DNA of 64,000 nucleotides from Bacteroidota bacterium (lineage in GTDB: Bacteria; Bacteroidota; Bacteroidia; UKL13-3). The position numbers and the translations under genes were made by a program. The notes under the pieces were generated by a model that ran no database searches, had not been told where the DNA came from, and worked only from the letters and a program-made list of their open reading frames with translations. Numbering within the stretch: position 1 is the stretch's first letter; the number at the start of each line of letters is the position of its first letter. Shown here one piece after another: positions 43,117 through 51,949 of this stretch. Location: positions 83,921 to 147,920 of the forward strand of contig CANJUD010000009.1 in NCBI GenBank assembly GCA_947477885.1. Direction: 5' to 3'.

Positions 43117-43767
43117 ATGAAGAAGTTTGCAGCTCCCTTAGCGGTGATTGCACTGGTGGTGTTGCTAGACCAGTGGTTTAAGTTTTATATAAAAACAAAT
43201 TTTGTATTAGGCGAAGAAGTAAAAATAATGGGTGATTGGTTTCGCCTATATTTTGTGGAGAACGAGGGCATGGCATTTGGCTTAACCTTTGGCGGCGATA
43301 ATAATGAGATAGGAAAATATATCCTTACTTTTTTACGGATAGTTTTGGTGTTTGGCGGATTTTGGTATCTATACCGCACTATTACCCAACAAAAACATTG
43401 GGGCTTTATAGTATGTGTGAGTTTAATTATAGCAGGCGCTATTGGAAATATTATAGATAGTATTTTCTATGGTGTGTGGTTTGCCGATATCAATACTTAT
43501 GATGGAAGTTATTTCCAAGGCCATGTGGTGGATATGCTCTATTTCCCTATGGTTAATGGCCATTTCCCTGCTTGGTTACCAATTTGGGGCAGTGAAGCAT
43601 TTACCTTTTTTAGTCCTATTTTCAATATCGCAGATTCAGCAATTAGTTTGGGTGTAATCACCATCATAATTTGCCAAAAAATATTTTTCAAAGAAGAAAA
43701 TACTATAGCTGATGATATAGAAACAAGTAATGATTCTCCAGAAGTAAGTGTGGAGGAAAACATATAA
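43117..43767 (+). CDS. lspA: Lipoprotein signal peptidase (signal peptidase II)
   Basis: A 216-residue inner-membrane aspartic protease that removes signal peptides from prolipoproteins. I chose the ATG at 43117 (MKKFAAPLAVIALVVLLDQWFK); 43066 lies inside the dksA-like gene. The catalytic aspartates are Asp114 in GNIIDSIFYG and Asp173 in FNIADSAIS. The conserved N-terminal DQxxK and VENEGMAFGL are present. It carries a long loop (about 120-160) and a charged cytosolic tail. It serves the many lipoproteins in this genome. Confidence 0.95.
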   Translation: MKKFAAPLAVIALVVLLDQWFKFYIKTNFVLGEEVKIMGDWFRLYFVENEGMAFGLTFGGDNNEIGKYILTFLRIVLVFGGFWYLYRTITQQKHWGFIVCVSLIIAGAIGNIIDSIFYGVWFADINTYDGSYFQGHVVDMLYFPMVNGHFPAWLPIWGSEAFTFFSPIFNIADSAISLGVITIIICQKIFFKEENTIADDIETSNDSPEVSVEENI

Positions 43768-43771
43768 TTTT

Positions 43772-43915
43772 ATTTACGATGTACGATTTACGATTTACGA
43801 TTGGGGAAGAGGTGGTAGTGGTTGGTCAAAAGACACAACCACAGGCAAGTATAAGTCAATATAACAATCAGGCGTCAGCACATCGTATATCGTATATCGT
43901 ATATCGTATATCCTT
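43772..43915. repeat. TACGAT repeats, GGTTGGT palindrome and 4x ATCGTAT tandem repeat
   Basis: The whole gap is repeat DNA: TTTACGATGTACGATTTACG units (43774-43802), an imperfect GTGGTTGGTC/GACACAACCAC hairpin (about 43817-43841), GGCGTCAGC (reverse of GCTGACGCC) at about 43871, then four perfect tandem copies of the heptamer ATCGTAT at 43882-43909. The tandem array ends six bases before the next gene's ATG. Confidence 0.75.
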
Positions 43916-44782
43916 ATGACCTCCTTCGACCCCAAATCAATGCCCCCTATGCAACTGCAAGCTTTGCTACAAGGAGCTGTTGCACCAAGGCCTATCTGTT
44001 TTGCAAGCACGGTGGATGCGCAAGGACAACCAAACTTAAGTCCGTTTAGCTTCTTTAATATATTTAGCAGCAACCCTCCAATCTTAGTTTTTTCTCCGGC
44101 ACGAAGAGTGAGAGATAATACCACCAAACATACGTTGGAAAATATTATAGAAGTGCCAGAAGTTTGTATCAATATGGTCAATCATGATATGGTATGGCAA
44201 ACGAGTTTGGCGAGCACCGAATATGCAAAAGGAGAAGATGAATTTATTAAAGCTGGATTTACCAAAGAAAACTCTCAATATATAAAACCATACCGAGTAA
44301 AAGAATCGCCTGTGCAAATGGAGTGCAAGGTAAATCAAGTGCTGCCGCTAGGTACAGAAGGCGGGGCAGGAAATCTTATTATATGCGAAGTGATATTGGT
44401 GCATGTAAATGAAAATATATTATATAATGATACAAGTATTATAGACCCACACAAAATTGACTTGGTATCACGCATGGGTGGCGACTGGTATTGCAGGGCA
44501 AATGGTGATGCATTGTTTGAAATTGAAAAACCTGTTCGTAACAAGGGAATTGGGGTGGATCAAATACCAAAAAATATAAGAGAGAGTATAATACTAACTG
44601 GAAACGATTTGGGACAATTGGGAAATGTGGAACAATTACCTACTGAAGAATATATATATAATAATGGGAAAATTTCTGAAGGAAAAACCGAAACAGAAAT
44701 ACACGAACTTGCACACCAATTATTAGCAGAAAGAAAAGTGAATGAAGCTTGGACAGTGCTATTATATAGTCAAAAGTATTGA
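43916..44782 (+). CDS. Flavin reductase-like FMN-binding split-barrel protein
   Basis: A 288-residue member of the flavin reductase-like/DUF447-type split-barrel family. Seen: APRPICFASTVDAQGQPNLSPFSFFNIFSSNPPILVFSPARR, the FMN-binding stretch, then TKHTLENIIEVPEVCINMV and PVQMECKVNQVLPLG. The C-terminal 80 residues (VDQIPKNIRESIILTGNDLGQLGNVEQLP) are an extension typical of a Bacteroidota subfamily. Electron donor and partner are unknown. Its start is directly preceded by a 7-bp tandem repeat, which may affect initiation. Confidence 0.87.
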   Translation: MTSFDPKSMPPMQLQALLQGAVAPRPICFASTVDAQGQPNLSPFSFFNIFSSNPPILVFSPARRVRDNTTKHTLENIIEVPEVCINMVNHDMVWQTSLASTEYAKGEDEFIKAGFTKENSQYIKPYRVKESPVQMECKVNQVLPLGTEGGAGNLIICEVILVHVNENILYNDTSIIDPHKIDLVSRMGGDWYCRANGDALFEIEKPVRNKGIGVDQIPKNIRESIILTGNDLGQLGNVEQLPTEEYIYNNGKISEGKTETEIHELAHQLLAERKVNEAWTVLLYSQKY

Positions 44783-44859
44783 AATGGTATCAAGTATCAG
44801 GTAGGAACACAAAAGTATATAGATAATAAGAATGATGAACTATAAATGATAAATTATGT

Positions 44860-44875
44860 CCCGATTGCTATCGGG
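44860..44875. repeat. CCCGATTGCTATCGGG palindrome
   Basis: A 16-base near-perfect palindrome in the gap upstream of the ABC gene. It differs at one position from the perfect palindrome inside the T9SS gene at 48849-48864. Confidence 0.7.
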
Positions 44876-44911
44876 AGGGCTTATGCAAATTATAATACAC
44901 AAAATTAAAAA

Positions 44912-44958
44912 ACACCTTGTTTCCCCTCTCCCTCGGAGAGGGGCTAGGGGTGAGGTGT
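44912..44958. repeat. CCCCTCTCC-ctc-GGAGAGGGG nested palindrome
   Basis: Nine-base perfect arms (44923-44931 and 44935-44943) sit inside outer ACACCT/AGGTGT arms. It is a well-preserved copy of the family also seen at 12832 and 39955. The longest ORF start of the next gene (44957) lies in this repeat and is therefore unlikely. Confidence 0.7.
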
Positions 44959-45007
44959 GCGGGGGCATGGTGTGTTCTTCCGCAAACTCATATTATATAC
45001 ATTTATT

Positions 45008-45667
45008 TTGACCACCGCCCTCAAAATAAAATTAGAACACTGCGAAAAAAAATTCGGGCAACAGGTATTGTTCAAAAACTTAAATTATGTATTTGAACAA
45101 CCCCAATCATATGCCCTGTTGGGTCCTAACGGAACGGGAAAATCGACCTTGCTGGGAATGTTATATGGATACACCAGTGCCAGTGCGGGTGCAATACATT
45201 GGGAAGTTGACGGAAAAAAAATTGACCGCGAAGAGGTATACAATTTCTGCTCATTTGCTAGCCCCTATATGGAATTACCTGAGGAACTGACGGCCTCCGA
45301 GATTTGGGATTTCCATTTTTCACTGAAATCGCAAATTGCCCCAGTTTCAAAAGCTGAAGGCTTAGAGATGTGCAAACTTGATACATCTGCCCACAAGCAA
45401 CTAAAAAACTTCTCAAGCGGTATGAAATCAAGATTAAAACTGGCCCTAGCTGTGTTTTCTGACTCAAAAGCACTGATGCTAGACGAGCCTTGCACCAATA
45501 TGGACAAAGAAGGGATTGCCACATACCATGAGTTGCTCGACAAGTATTTGAATAATAGATTATTAATTATAGCATCTAATCTGCCCGATGAGTATGAGCG
45601 GTGTGCCATGCGGTTAGATTTGAAAGCAGGATACCATACCACTCAAAAGGTAAACATCATCCGTTAA
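45008..45667 (+). CDS. ABC transporter ATP-binding protein
   Basis: About 219 residues of a single ABC ATPase domain. Walker A is GPNGTGKST, the signature is NFSSGMKSRLKLALA, and Walker B is ALMLDEPCTNMD. The domain is somewhat short and the switch histidine region is replaced by LLIIASNLPDEYE, so the usual H-loop His is not obvious. No permease lies beside it. The start is uncertain: the TTG at 45008 gives LTTALKIKLEHCEKKFG, whereas 44957 lies in repeat DNA. Its stop overlaps the next ATG by one base. Confidence 0.85.
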   Translation: MTTALKIKLEHCEKKFGQQVLFKNLNYVFEQPQSYALLGPNGTGKSTLLGMLYGYTSASAGAIHWEVDGKKIDREEVYNFCSFASPYMELPEELTASEIWDFHFSLKSQIAPVSKAEGLEMCKLDTSAHKQLKNFSSGMKSRLKLALAVFSDSKALMLDEPCTNMDKEGIATYHELLDKYLNNRLLIIASNLPDEYERCAMRLDLKAGYHTTQKVNIIR

Positions 45668-48600
45668 TGTTCTTAAAAAAAATTATATATTGTATAGTAG
45701 TAGGTATATCTGTTTTGTGCAATACTGAAGTGTATTCACAAAGGGGGAATAACTGGACTTTTGGGAGTAGTATTGGATTGAATTTTAATACCAGTCCTCC
45801 TACAGTTTTTCATAAAAATACATATGGAAATAACTACAACCAAAGTATCTCTGACTGCAATGGCAAGCTCCAACTATACGCACATTCACAATATATATAT
45901 ATAATGCCCAAAACCAATTACTAAAACATATCCCGCAAAGCCTATCGTATTATAATCTTTTAATACCTAAACCTGGAGACGATTCAGCTTTCTATTACTT
46001 TAGGGGCAATGCGGGCAGCAACAAATACCCCCATTACTTCAATATAGATTTAAGGCTTGGCAGCGGTAGAGGTGATATGGATACCACAATTCATATAGTA
46101 ATAGATTCTTTAAATAATAACAATGTTGGCTTTGTAAAACATGCCAATGACACAGATTATTGGTTGCTTGTAAAAACAAATATTCACACTGTGAATGCTT
46201 TTTTGGTCACAAAAAATGGCATTGATACCACACCTGTATCAAGTCGGATGCTGGGTGGTTACAAATCTTTTGATTTTTATATGCGGTTTTCAAATAATGG
46301 AAAATATGTTATATCGCCATCAACTAACGGATTAATATCACCTACAAACACGGATAGAAATTATATATATGATTTTGATGCTCAAACAGGTAAATGCTCA
46401 AACGAAAGATTGTTATTCACAACTAGCAGTAGTACAAATAGCCAGCATTCTGAATATTTTTGTTTCTCGCCCAATGACAGTATTGTATATCAATTTTTTT
46501 GGGGCAATAATAAAATAGATATTAACCAATATGAAACCTATAAATTTAGCATTAATAGTTCTAAGAAAAATGTATATACGTTATCGGTTCCCAATGGCTC
46601 AGATTATAATGCATCTTGGGGTCTTCAATTAGCACCAGATAACAAAATATACTTTTGGCTATCTGATTCAGGCCTACCAAGTCACTGTTTTAGCTACATA
46701 AAGCATCCTGATATAAAAGGAAAGGGGTGTAATGTAGAAATTGAAAAATTCAGTATCTATCCAGATACTGCAAACTTGCAAAATTCCTTTTTCCCTACTT
46801 TTTTCTTCCCTATAAAACGCATCAATAATAAATTTGATATAACTGGATCAAAAGATTGTATCTATAATTTTGACTCTCTGCGTTTTACCGCAGATGCAGA
46901 TAGTGCCTTCAAAAGCTACCACTGGTACTTTGGAGATGGGGATAGTGCAGTGGGGAAAAGCGTGGTTCACCAATACAAAAACCCTGGTAGTTATTATGTA
47001 AAACTAGGCTGTGAGTTGGGCAACTGTGGTTACCTGCAATGGGTGGGCGATAGTGTAAGTATCAAGTTTAAACCAACTGTTTCCTTAAGCACAAATAAAA
47101 ATATATACTGTGGTTACCAAACGATAGATGCAAAACTTAATTATAGATACAGTGACACCTTGCAAGTGGCATGGGGAGATGGCACAGACACCTTATTATA
47201 TGTAGCAGACACCAACTTAGTAGACAGTGTGCTGTTACAACATATATATAATAAAAGTGGTAATTACGCCATAAGCTGTAAAGCATGGAACACTAGCTGC
47301 TATGATAGCGTGGCAACAGTACATAATATAATAATAGATACCATTCCCAAGGCAAGTTTTACAGCAGATTATATCACAAGTTGCGGTGCCAAAACTGTAT
47401 TACTTTCAGATACTTCAAAATTTGATAGTGTTATAATAAACCGTACTTGGCGTATATATAAAGCTAGTGGTTTAGATACAAGTATTAATACAGGAACTAC
47501 TAATAATGTATCGGTTTTGTTTAATGATACGGGAGTCTATTCGGTGAAGTTAATAGTACTAAGCAGGCAGGGTTGTATAGATTCGTTGGAGAAGATTAAT
47601 TATATACAAATAAACTCAATACCTGTTAGTAAAATTAATGGCAAGACATCATGGTGCGGCACGGATTCGACTACGCTCACCGTAACAGGAGGCATGGGCT
47701 ATAGATGGAGCACGGGAGATACGGCCGCTTCTGTGTTTTTAAAACCTGTAACCTCAAACTACTATAGTGTAACGGTAACCAATGTATATAATTGTTCGGT
47801 CAAGGATTCGGTATATATCAGTGTTGGAAAAATAGTAACGCCATTTTTTGCATCAAACTATATCACCAGCTGCGGCAATAGCACCATCACCCTTACCGAT
47901 AGTAGCAGCGGTATGGATAGTATCATACAACAACGCAAATGGACCATTGAGTTCCCCAATAATACCATCAAACAATATGATACTGCTAGTACTAATAAAT
48001 TGAAATTAATAGTACAAGATACAGGTTATTACAATGCGAAATTGATATATATCACCAAGGAGGGCTGTATGGATTCCTTATATAAAACAAAGGTGTTCCG
48101 CATACTGCCACAACCTGTGGTGTACATCGATAGTCCCGCACACAATCCTTTGTGCTTTAGCGATAGTTTTATGCTCACCGCCCAGCAACGCGATACAGCC
48201 TACTCTCCCTTAGTTTCCTACAAATGGAATATGGGGCAGGTTGCTACCAAAAGCATCAAAGTAGATACCGCCAATAATTATTATGTGGCTGCGGTTAATT
48301 CATTTGGCTGCGGGGCACAGAGCAATACGGTTAAGATTAGTTTCCTGCCACAACTGTTTGCCAATATTAAAAAAGCAAACGATAGTTTATATGTGGTCAC
48401 CACCCGAAAAATTGTAAGCTATACTTGGTATAAAGACAGTATCGCATATAATACTTCTTCCTCACTCTATCACCCTCCCTCGGGCAGGTACTATGTGCAG
48501 GTGATGGATGCCAATGGCTGCGAGGCCAGCAGTGGGTCTTTGCTATATACCACAGGCATTGGTTATATCAGTGAAGCAGAGAATGGCATACGGGTATACC

Positions 48601-48884
48601 CTAACCCTGCCAGTGATATATTATATTTGGAGTGGTCCTCTCTAGCACACATGCCTCTGGTTGGCAGTGGTGAGCGTAGTCGAACCACCGACCAGTTAAC
48701 GAGAGACATCGCACTGTATGATATGTTGGGAAGACGTGTAACACAGTTGGTTGGTCTCGTTATTGGCAACGAGACCAACCAACTGTGTTACACTATTTAT
48801 GTGGGCGATTTGCCAAAAGGTTTATATATACTTAGGGTGGGAGAGAATCCCGATAGCTATCGGGTGAAGGTGTTGGTGGAATAG
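45667..48884 (+). CDS. PKD/Ig-repeat surface protein with T9SS sorting domain, split by a frameshift
   Basis: The gene begins at 45667 (signal peptide IIYCIVVGISVLCNTEVYS, then WTFGSSIGLNFNTSPPTVF, the usual opening of this family). It runs out of frame at an (AT)6 run, 45891-45903. Removing one AT unit joins it to the second frame (NAQNQLLKHIPQSLSYYNLLIPKPG and onward), which continues to 48884, about 1072 codons in total. The body carries a PKD domain (YHWYFGDGDSAVG, VHQYKNPGSYYVKL) and Ig-like repeats (SCGAKTVLLSD, SCGNSTITLTD). The T9SS domain at the end is interrupted by three in-frame palindromic repeats. It may be a pseudogene, phase-variable, or an assembly error. The uninterrupted downstream ORF starts at 46077. 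Confidence 0.8.
48667..48690. repeat. GGTGAGCGTAGTCGAACC element in frame in a T9SS domain
   Basis: This copy, read on the coding strand as SGERSRTTD, shares its core with 33794-33821 (one internal difference). A 16-base exact reverse-complement match lies in the same gene at 47666-47681. Confidence 0.75.
48736..48793. repeat. Perfect inverted repeat, 26-base arms, in frame in a T9SS domain
   Basis: Arms 48736-48761 and 48768-48793 are exact reverse complements around a six-base loop ATTGGC. The whole unit is translated in frame as part of TQLVGLVIGNETNQLCYT, inside the sorting domain. Confidence 0.95.
48849..48864. repeat. CCCGATAGCTATCGGG perfect palindrome in frame in a T9SS domain
   Basis: A 16-base perfect palindrome translated as part of ENPDSYRV, seven codons before the gene's stop. 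It has a near-identical intergenic copy at 44860. Confidence 0.85.
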
Positions 48885-49074
48885 TTTTGTTGATTTCTGC
48901 AGAAGAAGGTTGGGATATGCCGAGGCGGACTAGTTGTTATTAAGACCCACATCCCTGCGGGGCAATGTTCTTGGAGGACTGTGTCAACTTGGCACAACTC
49001 AAGGGCTATCCGGATGTATTAACTCCATATTAACTCCAAAAAAAACCTTAACATTGAACAATAACTCAAATAGG

Positions 49075-49082
49075 TATATTTG
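49075..49082 (+). promoter_or_regulatory. -7 element (TATATTTG) for the double ligase gene
   Basis: TATATTTG matches TAnnTTTG 32 bases before the ATG at 49115. The preceding 180 bases after the T9SS gene show no gene. Confidence 0.5.
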
Positions 49083-49114
49083 CAGCTAATTTTTATTGCG
49101 ATATTAAATAATAT

Positions 49115-51805
49115 ATGATAAAAGTAGGTGTATTTTTTGGTGGTAGCAGCCGTGAGCGTGAAGTTTCATTTGCTGGCGGACGCACTGTTTTCGATAATCT
49201 TGATAAGTCTTTGTTTGAGCCCGTGCCTATTTTTGTTGACAGTTTTAATAATTTCTGCCTGCTCGATTGGCAATATATATATAAGGGCTCCATTCGCGAT
49301 TTCTATCCTCCTGCCAAGCACATACAGCATAGTAAACATGGCTTTCAGATATATGCCGATGCATTGCCGCTAGTTGCCAAAGAACAGCAATTTGAATTAT
49401 TAAGAGAAATAGGGAAACCTATTTATACCGAAGACTTAAAAGAACTGATGGATATCGCTTTTTTATGTTTGCATGGGGGCATGGCCGAAGATGGAACCAT
49501 ACAGGGCTTGCTAGAGTGGCAAGGGATTCCTTATACCGGAAGCGGCATATACCCATCGGCAGCGGGTATCAATAAAAAAATACAAAAAGGGTTGCAACAT
49601 TTAGCTAAATCAAATACTGCAAGTGCTGTATTTGTTGAACGTGAGCAGTGGTTAACGGGTGACAGAAAATTATATTTTGACCAAATAGTAAAAACTATCG
49701 GATTCCCTTTTGTTTGTAAACCTGCTACGCAAGGCAGTTCTATTGGAGTTTCGGTAGTGGATAAGAAAGATGGATTTGAGGTATTTGAAAAAGCAGCAAA
49801 CAAAGCATTTTTTATAGAAACGCTCGCCAAGGATGAATGGTTTAATTATTCTGAAGCACAAAAGGAACAATATATACGTAGCTTAATTGATATAAGGGAA
49901 GGGCTTGGCTTGCCAGTTCGTGTTGATGGTAAAGTATTATATAATCCCGAAGAACTGATGCAGTTTCTCAACCGCAAATTCAGGACGGTGGAAGTATTGG
50001 AATTGCAAGCCACACAAACTGAAAATACTTTAATCATTGAACAATTTATAGAAGGCAAAGAGTTCTCGTGCATTGTAATACAGGACGAAGAAGGAAACCC
50101 AATAGCATTACCTCCAACTGAAATTATAAAGAAAAAAGAAGTATTCGATTACCGCTCCAAATATCTGCCCGGGCTTATTCGCAAAGTTACACCCATTGAT
50201 TTGCCAGTCGCCAAAGTTGAAGAAATACGTGAACAATGTTGCGAGATGTTTAACCTGTTGCGTTGCCAAGTATATGCTCGCATTGATGGTTTTATAAACG
50301 CAAAAGGGAAGTTATATTTGAACGACCCCAATACTACTAGTGGCATGATGCCATCGTCATTTTTCTTCCACCAAGCTGCTGAGATTGGTTTAAACCCTTC
50401 GCAGTTTCTCACTTATATTTTAAGAACCTCTTTGCAACAGCGAATAAACAGTTGGGGGAATTTTGGAAATATGCAGTCTCTACTGAAAAAATTAGATCTA
50501 AAAATAGAACAGAGCCAACAACTACTTTCCGAAAAAATAAAGGTAGCCGTTGTGATGGGCGGGTATAGCAGCGAAAGACATATATCAGTAGAGAGTGGGA
50601 GAAATATATTTGAGAAGCTAGCGAGTAGTAGCAAGTACTTACCCGTGCCCTTATTTTTAACTGGTAATGATAAAAAACATGCATTATATATATTGCCCGT
50701 AAATATGATGCTGAAAGACAATGCGGATGATATTAGAGATAAAATTAACAGCGACAAAGAAAATCCTGTTCTGAAAAAAATACGCAAAGAATGCGAAGCA
50801 ATTACGCTTAAATATACCGGCAACCAATTACTAAGCAAGTGTATAAAAATAACCAATAAAAAATTACCTGCAATGGTTTCGTTTGTGTTTATCGCCCTGC
50901 ATGGTCGCCCTGGCGAAGATGGTGCTTTGCAAATGGAATTGGATAAACTGGGAATGCCCTATAATGGCTCAGGAGTGGAAAGCTCTAAGGTAACTATCAA
51001 TAAATTTGAGACCAATAATATATTGCGTGAGAATGGTTTCCAAATAGCCGATAGTTTTTTGATTGAGAAAAAAGAGTGGCTGCAAAACCAGAGCGTCACA
51101 CTTAAATTAGCCAAGGCACGCATTGCTTTTCCCATGATTGCAAAACCACAAGATGATGGATGCAGCTCGGCTGTGAAAAAAATTAATACTGAAAAGGAAC
51201 TCGTTGCTTTTGTGAATCTGATGTTCAGAGATGAAGTAGAGATAACCCCTGAGCAAGCAAAATCATTAAACTTAAAACCCAAAGAAGAGTTTCCGCAAAA
51301 AAATGTGGTGCTTTTGGAAACGCTGATCAATAAAGGCAACGCAAAACACTTCCTTGAAATAACTGGTGGTCTTTTAACACACTATGATAAAGATGGGAAA
51401 CTCAAATATGAAATGTTTGAACCCAGTGAAGCATTGGCGGGTGAAGCAATCTTAAGTTTGGAAGAAAAATTTTTGGCCGGCGAAGGACAAAATATAACAC
51501 CTCCCCGTTTTACCAAAAACAAACATGACCAAAAAGTTATATCAAAAAATGTTAAAGCAGAATTGAAACGTGCTGCCAAATTATTGAAAGTTGAAGGCTA
51601 TGCGCGCATAGATGCTTTTGTTAAAATTCATTCTAATAATGAAGCAGAGGTTAATATTATAGAAGTTAACTCTCTACCAGGCATGACGCCTGCAACAGCC
51701 ATCTTCCACCAATGTGCTTTGAGTGGTTATAAACCCTACGATTTTATTGATAAAATAATTGAATTTGGAACAGAGAGACTGGCACTGAAAAACCAACAGA
51801 AATAA
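49115..51805 (+). CDS. Two-module D-alanine--D-alanine ligase-like ATP-grasp protein
   Basis: An 896-residue protein made of two complete Ddl-like units. Module 1: VGVFFGGSSREREVSFAGG (1-20), ATP-grasp KPATQGSSIGVS with Lys near 202, an inserted helical stretch of about 50 residues, and NDPNTTSGMMPSSFFF near 402 in place of the usual EVNTxPGM. Module 2 starts near 474: VAVVMGGYSSERHISVESG, KPQDDGCSSAV near 677, and a canonical EVNSLPGMTPATAIFHQ near 851. A normal Ddl has one unit of about 330 residues and joins two D-alanines. Two units could be two active sites or one active and one regulatory. Substrates are unproven. Confidence 0.85.
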   Translation: MIKVGVFFGGSSREREVSFAGGRTVFDNLDKSLFEPVPIFVDSFNNFCLLDWQYIYKGSIRDFYPPAKHIQHSKHGFQIYADALPLVAKEQQFELLREIGKPIYTEDLKELMDIAFLCLHGGMAEDGTIQGLLEWQGIPYTGSGIYPSAAGINKKIQKGLQHLAKSNTASAVFVEREQWLTGDRKLYFDQIVKTIGFPFVCKPATQGSSIGVSVVDKKDGFEVFEKAANKAFFIETLAKDEWFNYSEAQKEQYIRSLIDIREGLGLPVRVDGKVLYNPEELMQFLNRKFRTVEVLELQATQTENTLIIEQFIEGKEFSCIVIQDEEGNPIALPPTEIIKKKEVFDYRSKYLPGLIRKVTPIDLPVAKVEEIREQCCEMFNLLRCQVYARIDGFINAKGKLYLNDPNTTSGMMPSSFFFHQAAEIGLNPSQFLTYILRTSLQQRINSWGNFGNMQSLLKKLDLKIEQSQQLLSEKIKVAVVMGGYSSERHISVESGRNIFEKLASSSKYLPVPLFLTGNDKKHALYILPVNMMLKDNADDIRDKINSDKENPVLKKIRKECEAITLKYTGNQLLSKCIKITNKKLPAMVSFVFIALHGRPGEDGALQMELDKLGMPYNGSGVESSKVTINKFETNNILRENGFQIADSFLIEKKEWLQNQSVTLKLAKARIAFPMIAKPQDDGCSSAVKKINTEKELVAFVNLMFRDEVEITPEQAKSLNLKPKEEFPQKNVVLLETLINKGNAKHFLEITGGLLTHYDKDGKLKYEMFEPSEALAGEAILSLEEKFLAGEGQNITPPRFTKNKHDQKVISKNVKAELKRAAKLLKVEGYARIDAFVKIHSNNEAEVNIIEVNSLPGMTPATAIFHQCALSGYKPYDFIDKIIEFGTERLALKNQQK

Positions 51806-51912
51806 GAAATTTCAACCTTTCCTGTTTGTGTACATTCTTGTTTATTGTACAGGTGTACATAATTTTTTGTGAAAAAGGTAACCTAAAGTACTTATATACT
51901 AAAAAAGTTCAA

Positions 51913-51920
51913 TACATTTG
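51913..51920 (+). promoter_or_regulatory. -7 element (TACATTTG) for the Ig-repeat T9SS gene
   Basis: TACATTTG lies 29 bases before the ATG at 51950, matching TAnnTTTG. Confidence 0.5.
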
Positions 51921-51949
51921 TAGTCTTAACATAATATAAATAATAAAAC

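Noticed and set aside
44957..45007. Longer ABC ATPase start at GTG 44957
   Set aside because: The extra codons lie in a dispersed palindromic repeat and match nothing in ABC ATPases.
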